From Desulfobacteraceae bacterium (GTDB taxonomy: Bacteria; Desulfobacterota; Desulfobacteria; Desulfobacterales; Desulfosarcinaceae): DNA of 11,217 nt. The stretch covers positions 1-11,217 of the forward strand of contig JALVRI010000450.1 in NCBI GenBank assembly GCA_027031325.1. The letters run 5' to 3'. Below, piece after piece: positions 6,965-11,217 of the stretch. Position 1 is the stretch's first letter, and the number at the start of each line of letters is the position of its first letter. Both the position numbers and the translations under genes were made by a program. Under the pieces are notes generated by a model. The model saw nothing but the letters and a program-made list of their open reading frames with translations. It ran no database searches and was not told where the DNA came from.

Positions 6965-7711
6965 TCAGGCCCCGCAAGCCTCCACCAGAGCCTCGAACAA
7001 TCTCAAGGAATAAGGATCGTTCTTCCAGGTACCTTCGGGATGCCATTGGACACCGATTGCGAAACGGCGGCTGGGGTCTTCCAGGGCCTCGACAATCCCG
7101 TCCGGGGCAACGGCGCTGACCTTAAGACCGGGTGCCACCTTTTCTACCGCCTGGTGGTGGCGGCCGTTGACCCAGATTTCATCCTTGCCGATTATGCGGT
7201 ACAGCAGGGAACCTTTCTCAATCTTGATGGTGTGACTGGTGGTTCCCTTGTCGATGCCGGGATTGTGCAAAAGGGCGCCTGGAACCTGGCCGGCTATATC
7301 CTGGAAGAGGCTGCCTCCGCAAGCTACGTTCAGGATCTGGTGTCCACGGCAAATCCCCAGGATGGGAATGTCCCTGGCAAGCGCCAGGCCGGCCAGCTCC
7401 AGCTCCATCCGGTCAAGTTCATCGTCCACATCCCCCAGGCCGGCAAGGGGCATGCCCCGGTAATGACGAGGGTGCACATCCGGCCCACCGCTGAGGATAA
7501 GGCCGTCCAGCCTTTCCAGGATAAGCTCAAGACCGGCGCCAAACTGGCCAAGCGGGACAAGCACGGGGGCTGCTGCGCAGGCGGCAACCGCCCGGCCGTA
7601 GGCTTCAAGGGTATAGTTGATGAAATGGCCCTTGGAAAGCTTGCTCCAGGCGGCTCCAACCAACCGCGAACAGGTAATCCCGATCAGGGCTTTGCACTTT
7701 TTTGCGGGCAT
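6965..7711 (-). CDS. Gamma-glutamyl-gamma-aminobutyrate hydrolase family protein (peptidase C26, class I glutamine amidotransferase-like)
   Basis: This 248-residue cytoplasmic hydrolase belongs to the PuuD-like C26 family, which splits gamma-glutamyl amide bonds in compounds such as gamma-glutamyl-GABA. Signatures in order are IGITC near the N-terminus, GLILSGGPDVHPRHY (70-84), the nucleophile elbow GICRGHQILNVACGG with Cys121, VNGRHHQAV (181-189), and GVQWHPE (220-226) with His224 and Glu226 completing the catalytic triad. Length is normal for the family and all catalytic residues are present. The ATG at 7711 follows a strong GAGGGGAG ribosome-binding sequence about 5 bases upstream. No polyamine or glutamine genes are nearby, so the natural substrate is unknown; related enzymes act on gamma-glutamyl-polyamine products or other glutamyl amides. 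It is transcribed divergently from ppdK. Confidence 0.9.
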   Translation of the reverse strand: MPAKKCKALIGITCSRLVGAAWSKLSKGHFINYTLEAYGRAVAACAAAPVLVPLGQFGAGLELILERLDGLILSGGPDVHPRHYRGMPLAGLGDVDDELDRMELELAGLALARDIPILGICRGHQILNVACGGSLFQDIAGQVPGALLHNPGIDKGTTSHTIKIEKGSLLYRIIGKDEIWVNGRHHQAVEKVAPGLKVSAVAPDGIVEALEDPSRRFAIGVQWHPEGTWKNDPYSLRLFEALVEACGA

Positions 7712-7902
7712 CTGCTCCCCTCAACTCAAGGTCCGCCAAAACCGGTCTCTATCTTGCGTCAAGTCCACCAACTACCACTTTTGAACGGACAGGTCAAAAC
7801 TTGCATCCCTGTTTGGCGCATCACTCCAAACCGGCTCGGCAGAAAATTTTAGGGAAACTCGGAACCGAGCTTCACCGTGAAAAATCCTGAAGTCTTTGAA
7901 GC

Positions 7903-7923
7903 CGCAAGGGGCTTGCGATTTTT
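7903..7923 (+). terminator. Intrinsic-terminator-like hairpin without an obvious upstream gene
   Basis: CGCAAG (7903-7908), a GGG loop and CTTGCG (7912-7917) form a perfect 6-bp stem, followed by A and then five T (7919-7923) on the + strand. Both annotated + strand neighbours lie elsewhere: mltF ends 1.36 kb upstream and ppdK starts 300 bases downstream. It may block antisense read-through, end a small RNA, or be chance. Confidence 0.45.
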
Positions 7924-7953
7924 GCGAAGCTGCTTTGGTTGGCGGGCATGGTC

Positions 7954-7982
7954 TTCCTTTTTTGGCAAATTTCGGTTATACT
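7954..7982 (+). promoter_or_regulatory. Possible sigma-70-type promoter for ppdK
   Basis: TATACT at 7977-7982 is a good -10 hexamer in an AT-richer patch. At 17-base spacing the -35 would be the weak TTCCTT (7954-7959); TTGGCA lies closer but at only 9 bases spacing. Transcription would start near 7989, leaving a leader of about 230 bases before the ppdK ATG. Only the -10 is convincing. Confidence 0.3.
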
Positions 7983-7998
7983 TTAGTCTCACCTTGCA

Positions 7999-8113
7999 GG
8001 CAGGCTTTCTGATTCTTGAACGCCCTTTTCTCCCGTTGCCTTGATTATCCGAGCGATCACCTGACAGACGGCAAGTGGAATCCTTTCAACGTTCAAGGCA
8101 TGACCGACCTGCC
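7999..8113 (+). ncRNA. Candidate structured leader of ppdK (three nested complementary segments)
   Basis: Three pairs of segments nest inside each other: GGCAGG 7999-8004 with CCTGCC 8108-8113; CTTGAACG 8015-8022 with CGTTCAAG 8090-8097; TTGCC 8036-8040 with GGCAA 8070-8074. The first two helices are separated by equal 10-base gaps on each side. The layout is like a long imperfect RNA stem downstream of the proposed promoter. It matches no riboswitch class I recognise. Short pairings like these can occur by chance in a region this long, so this is tentative. Confidence 0.25.
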
Positions 8114-8155
8114 AGAATCCAGTAACCACGATCGGCCATGAACTTCCGGGCAACC

Positions 8156-8180
8156 GGCTCGATATGTTTTGTATCGGGCT
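8156..8180 (+). promoter_or_regulatory. Leader hairpin upstream of ppdK
   Basis: GGCTCGATA (8156-8164) and TATCGGGCT (8172-8180) can form a 9-bp RNA stem with two G-U pairs around the loop TGTTTTG. It ends 41 bases before the ppdK start. No T-run follows, so it is not a terminator; it could affect mRNA stability or translation. Confidence 0.3.
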
Positions 8181-8221
8181 TACATATTGAAGACTCGCTA
8201 AATTTAAAAGAGAGGAAAGGA

Positions 8222-10957
8222 ATGACCATGGAAACCAAGAAATGGGTCTATTTGTTCGAAGAAGTCGACCTGGCGGAACAATACGTTGGAGGTGACTGGG
8301 AGGCGGTAAGGGGCCTTTTCGGCGGCAAAGGAGCAAACCTTGCCGAAATGCAGCGGATCGGGTTGCCGGTGCCACCTGGATTCACCATCACCACCGAGGC
8401 ATGCAACGCATACCTGGCCGCGGGAGGGGTCTTTCCGGCCGGAATGTGGGAGCAGGAGCTCGAGGCTTTACGCAAGATAGAGTCGGCCACCGGCAAGCAG
8501 TTTGGCGGTACACAGAGCCCCCTGCTGGTCTCATGCCGTTCAGGAGCGAAATTTTCCATGCCCGGAATGATGGACACGGTCCTCAATATAGGGCTCAACG
8601 ACGAAACCGCTCAAGCCATGATAAAACTGACCAATGACCCGCGCTTTGTTTACGACTCCTACCGCAGGCTGATCCAGATGTTCGGTTCGGTCGTCATGGC
8701 AATAGCCGACGAGCCTTTCGAAGAAGTCATAACCAGGATGCGGGCCTCTGCGGGAGTCGAGACCGATGCTGAACTTGGAGCCGAGCACTGGCAGGAAGTA
8801 ACCAACCAGTTCAAGACAATCTTCCGCAGCCACACCCAGGTGGACTTTCCCCAGGATCCTCACGAACAGCTGAAAATGGCAACCGAGGCTGTTTTCAAGA
8901 GCTGGAACGGAAAACGCGCAGTGGACTATCGCAACGCCGCCGGCATCCCCCACGACATGGGAACCGCGGTCAACGTGGTGACCATGGTTTTCGGCAATCT
9001 GGGCTCAAACAGTGCAACCGGGGTGGCCATGACCCGCAACGGGTCCACCGGCGAGCCTCAAATAGAGGGAGACTACCTGATCAACGCCCAGGGCGAAGAC
9101 GTGGTGGCCGGCATCCGGATGACCAAGGATATTCATGAACTGGCCAAGGATATGCCCGAAGCCTGGGAACAACTCCAGCAGATCGCCCGCAAGTTGGAAA
9201 ATCACTACCGTGAGATGCAGGATATCGAGTTTACCATCGAAAACGGCAAGCTATGGATGCTCCAGACAAGGGACGGGAAACGGACGGCCCAGGCCGCGGT
9301 GCGGATAGCGGTCGATATGGCCGAAGAGGGATTGATCAGCAGGCAAGAAGCGGTTCAGCGGGTCAGTCCCGAGCAAGTCGATTTTTTTCTCCATCCCCAA
9401 TTCGATCCCAAGGCCATCCAGAAGGCCCGTGGCCAGGGGTTGATGCTGGCCAAGGGGCTCAACGTTTCCCCCGGTGCCGCCTGCGGCCAGGTGGCCTTCG
9501 AGGCTGACCTGGCCCAGCAGTGGGCCAGGGACGAAGGTAAAGACGTAATCATGGTAAGGCCCGAAACCAAGCCGGACGATGTCCACGGTATGCTGGCGGC
9601 CAAGGGAATCCTGACCAGCCGGGGGGGCCGTACAAGCCATGCCGCCCTGGTGGCCCGCCAGTTCGGCAAGCCGGCGGTGGTGGGGGTATCCGAACTGGAA
9701 ATCGATTTGCGCAAGCGCCGGATGGATGTTTCCGGGACAGTGATCCACGAGGGTGACTGGATTTCGATCGACGGCAACACCGGCGAGGTGTTCAAAGGCC
9801 GCCTCGACACCCTGGTCCCCGACATCAAGGATCCATGGTTGATCAAGCTGTTGGGGTGGGCAGATTCAATCCGCCGGCTGGGGGTCTGGGCCAACGCCGA
9901 CTATCCCGATGACGCCCTGCGGGCGCGCGAATACGGAGCCCAGGGCATCGGGTTGTGCCGGACGGAACACATGTTTTTCGAAACCGAACGGTTGCCGCTG
10001 GTTCAGAAGATGATCATGGCCGATCTGCCGGTGGAACGCCGGGAGGCCCTGGACGCCCTGCTGCCCTTCCAGCGAGAGGATTTCGCCGGTCTTTTCCGCG
10101 CCATGGACGGTCTGCCGGTGATAATCAGGCTCATCGATCCCCCACTGCACGAATTTTTGCCCGACCTTGTGGAACTGATGACCGATCTTTCCGACCTCAA
10201 GCTGCGGATCAAGCACGCCGACAACCTGGCCGAAATAGACAACCTGCTTAAACAAATAAGGCTCAAGGAGAAAATCCGCAGCCGGGCCCAGGCCTTGCGG
10301 GAACAAAACCCCATGCTCGGCCTGCGGGGCGTCAGGCTTGGAATTCATATCCCGGAGTTGACCACCATGCAGGTGCGGGCCATATTCGAGGCCGCCTGCC
10401 AGGTAACCCGCGAAGGCGTCAAGGTTCTTCCCAAGGTGATGATTCCCCTGACAAGCCATTTCAACGAGCTCAAAGTCCAGCGGACCGCCCTCGAACAAGA
10501 GGCCAGGAAGGTGATGAAAGAACAAAAGATGGAAATAGAGTACCGTTTCGGCACCATGATCGAACTTCCCAGGGCCGCCCTGACGGCCGACCAGATTGCC
10601 GAGTACGCGGAATTCTTCTCCTTCGGCACCAACGATCTAACCCAGACCACCTACGGCATATCCCGGGATGATGCCGAGGCGGGCTTTCTGATAGAATACA
10701 TGGAAAACCACATCCTGCCTGATAATCCTTTTGCCACCCTGGATGCCGATGGGGTAGCGGAACTGATGCGCATCGCGGTAGGCAAAGGCCGCAGGCAAAG
10801 GCCGGATCTGGAATGTGGAATCTGCGGCGAGCACGGGGGTGATCCACGCTCAATTGCCATCTGCCATAAGCTGGGCCTTGATTATGTCTCCTGCTCACCC
10901 TTCCGGGTGCCCATCGCCCGGCTGGCAGCGGCCCACGCCGCCATGCAAGAAGAATGA
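8222..10957 (+). CDS. ppdK: Pyruvate, phosphate dikinase
   Basis: This 911-residue cytoplasmic enzyme interconverts pyruvate, ATP and Pi with PEP, AMP and PPi. All three domains are present. The N-terminal nucleotide-binding domain shows LFGGKGANLAEMQRIGLPVPPGFTITTEACNAYL and LLVSCRSGAKFSMPGMMDTVLN. The swivelling phosphohistidine domain has GGRTSHAALVARQFGKPAVVG with catalytic His473 two residues after Thr471, the residue targeted by PPDK regulatory proteins. The C-terminal PEP/pyruvate barrel has GLCRTEHMFF, DPPLHEFLP, GTMIELPRAALTADQIAEYAEFFSFGTNDLTQTTYG, and CGICGEHGGDP with the proton-donor Cys868. It is somewhat longer than the roughly 875-residue clostridial and plant enzymes, partly through an insertion near residues 14-30. 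The ATG at 8222 is chosen because GAGG at 8212-8215 lies 6 bases upstream; ATG 8228 is nearly as good, while ATG 8138 lacks a ribosome-binding site. It appears monocistronic. Confidence 0.96.
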   Translation: MTMETKKWVYLFEEVDLAEQYVGGDWEAVRGLFGGKGANLAEMQRIGLPVPPGFTITTEACNAYLAAGGVFPAGMWEQELEALRKIESATGKQFGGTQSPLLVSCRSGAKFSMPGMMDTVLNIGLNDETAQAMIKLTNDPRFVYDSYRRLIQMFGSVVMAIADEPFEEVITRMRASAGVETDAELGAEHWQEVTNQFKTIFRSHTQVDFPQDPHEQLKMATEAVFKSWNGKRAVDYRNAAGIPHDMGTAVNVVTMVFGNLGSNSATGVAMTRNGSTGEPQIEGDYLINAQGEDVVAGIRMTKDIHELAKDMPEAWEQLQQIARKLENHYREMQDIEFTIENGKLWMLQTRDGKRTAQAAVRIAVDMAEEGLISRQEAVQRVSPEQVDFFLHPQFDPKAIQKARGQGLMLAKGLNVSPGAACGQVAFEADLAQQWARDEGKDVIMVRPETKPDDVHGMLAAKGILTSRGGRTSHAALVARQFGKPAVVGVSELEIDLRKRRMDVSGTVIHEGDWISIDGNTGEVFKGRLDTLVPDIKDPWLIKLLGWADSIRRLGVWANADYPDDALRAREYGAQGIGLCRTEHMFFETERLPLVQKMIMADLPVERREALDALLPFQREDFAGLFRAMDGLPVIIRLIDPPLHEFLPDLVELMTDLSDLKLRIKHADNLAEIDNLLKQIRLKEKIRSRAQALREQNPMLGLRGVRLGIHIPELTTMQVRAIFEAACQVTREGVKVLPKVMIPLTSHFNELKVQRTALEQEARKVMKEQKMEIEYRFGTMIELPRAALTADQIAEYAEFFSFGTNDLTQTTYGISRDDAEAGFLIEYMENHILPDNPFATLDADGVAELMRIAVGKGRRQRPDLECGICGEHGGDPRSIAICHKLGLDYVSCSPFRVPIARLAAAHAAMQEE

Positions 10958-10994
10958 TCTTTGACGGCCGGGCGGCCGCAAGAATTCTTCTTTT
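10947..10994 (+). terminator. Possible composite terminator of ppdK
   Basis: An inner GC-rich hairpin, CGGCC (10965-10969) with GGCCG (10974-10978), is enclosed by AAGAAGAAT (10947-10955, covering the last ppdK codons) pairing with ATTCTTCTT (10984-10992), and the sequence runs on into TTTT (10991-10994). The T-tract is short and interrupted by C, so termination would be weak. AAGAATTCTT at 10980-10989 is also a perfect 10-base palindrome. Confidence 0.35.
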
Positions 10995-11097
10995 GGAATT
11001 TCAAATGCTATTGAGATCCCGGCGTTGTTGGATTTTTGTCTTGAGCAATTTTAGTCTGTGATATTCATCTACTAAAGGGGTGAAATCACGCCATAGC

Positions 11098-11145
11098 CAC
11101 CAGCCGCCAAACCGCAAACAAAGCAAAGCGGTTTGGCGGCTGGTG
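11098..11145. repeat. Perfect 18-bp inverted repeat (hairpin) downstream of ppdK
   Basis: The left arm CACCAGCCGCCAAACCGC (11098-11115) and right arm GCGGTTTGGCGGCTGGTG (11128-11145) are exact reverse complements around a 12-base A-rich loop. The stem begins 140 bases after the ppdK stop and has no T-run on either side. It is therefore not a typical intrinsic terminator. It could be a repetitive extragenic palindrome, an mRNA 3'-end stabiliser or a protein-binding site; no second copy is in this window. Confidence 0.85.
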
Positions 11146-11156
11146 CACTGTCTTGG

Positions 11157-11217
11157 CATGCGCTTGCACTCATTTAATCACTATAAATTCCAAGCGCTGC
11201 ATTGAAGTTTTTATTTT
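11157..11217. repeat. Imperfect inverted repeat followed by T-rich tail at window end
   Basis: GCA-T-GCGCTTG (11157-11166) can pair with CAAGCGC-TGC (11191-11200) as a 10-bp stem with one bulged T and a 24-base AT-rich loop. Downstream the sequence becomes T-rich (11207-11217). The long loop and the gap before the T-tract make terminator function doubtful, and the window ends here. Confidence 0.3.

Larger units (their letters stand above)
7712..8221. other. 510-base divergent intergenic region between hydrolase and ppdK
   Basis: No credible coding sequence lies here. Open frames crossing it are antisense to the hydrolase or lack a ribosome-binding site. It should contain the hydrolase promoter (minus strand; only a TTGACC -35-like box with a poor -10 was seen). 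It also holds a terminator-like hairpin at 7903-7923, a -10-like box at 7977-7982, and a leader of more than 200 bases before ppdK with several complementary segments. A short dyad CTCGG-AA-CCGAG sits at 7858-7869. Confidence 0.6.

Noticed and set aside
6900..7046. N-terminal extension of the 115-aa protein back to 7046
   Set aside because: It would overlap the hydrolase coding end by about 80 bases with Gly/Leu-rich unstructured sequence, whereas ATG 6899 has a good ribosome-binding site.
7040..7852. Long + strand open frame (about 270 codons) opposite the hydrolase
   Set aside because: It lies antisense to the well-supported C26 hydrolase, its product has no recognisable motif, and it has no ribosome-binding site. 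It is a shadow frame in GC-rich sequence.
8138..8221. Upstream ATG at 8138 as the ppdK start
   Set aside because: It has no Shine-Dalgarno, and the extra 28 residues have no counterpart in PPDK. ATG 8222 has GAGG 6 bases upstream and the family sequence begins right after it.
9866..10525. Minus-strand open frame of 219 codons inside ppdK
   Set aside because: It is fully contained in the conserved ppdK sequence and shows no domain of its own.
11154..11168. Sigma-54-like TGGCATG-CGC-TTGCA on the + strand
   Set aside because: The sequence match is good, but the spacer is one base short, placing GG and GC out of register, and that generally abolishes sigma-54 recognition. No gene start is visible before the window ends.

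Overview
The window is a GC-rich bacterial chromosome segment with tightly packed, partly overlapping genes. The gene set suggests a Gram-negative anaerobe of the Desulfobacterota (former Deltaproteobacteria) type. That is an inference from several lipoproteins, a MltF-type lytic transglycosylase, a split ADP-forming acyl-CoA synthetase, pyruvate phosphate dikinase and a sigma-54-like promoter; no rRNA or other phylogenetic marker is present. No mobile element, CRISPR array, tRNA or rRNA was seen.

Region 1 (1-2822, + strand) is the end of an operon. It holds the C-terminal half of a class III nucleotide cyclase, then a lipoprotein with a LysM-like domain and a polysaccharide-deacetylase fold, then a LysM/TPR lipoprotein. 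The genes overlap by 17 and 4 bases. The deacetylase has lost every metal ligand of its family and looks like a pseudoenzyme. The cyclase carries the Lys/Thr pair typical of class IIIb, bicarbonate-responsive enzymes. The cluster therefore links a second-messenger enzyme to two envelope glycan-binding lipoproteins.

Region 2 (2823-6541, + strand) starts after a 163-base gap and is a second overlapping operon. It encodes the alpha and beta subunits of an ADP-forming acyl/acetyl-CoA synthetase, which makes ATP from acyl-CoA, followed by a MltF-like murein transglycosylase lipoprotein.

Region 3 (6552-7711, - strand) converges on region 2 with a 10-base gap. It holds a class I glutamine-amidotransferase-like peptidase C26 hydrolase and, downstream of it, a small unrecognised protein that has a good candidate sigma-54 promoter of its own.

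Region 4 (7712-8221) is a 510-base divergent intergenic stretch. It contains an intrinsic-terminator-like hairpin with no gene in front of it, a possible promoter, and a long leader with nested complementary segments ahead of ppdK.

Region 5 (8222-10957, + strand) is a full pyruvate phosphate dikinase gene. It is followed by 260 gene-free bases with a weak terminator-like structure and a perfect 18-base-pair inverted repeat at 11098-11145.

Metabolically, the CoA synthetase and PPDK fit an energy-limited anaerobe that interconverts pyruvate, PEP and acyl-CoA while conserving phosphoanhydride bonds.
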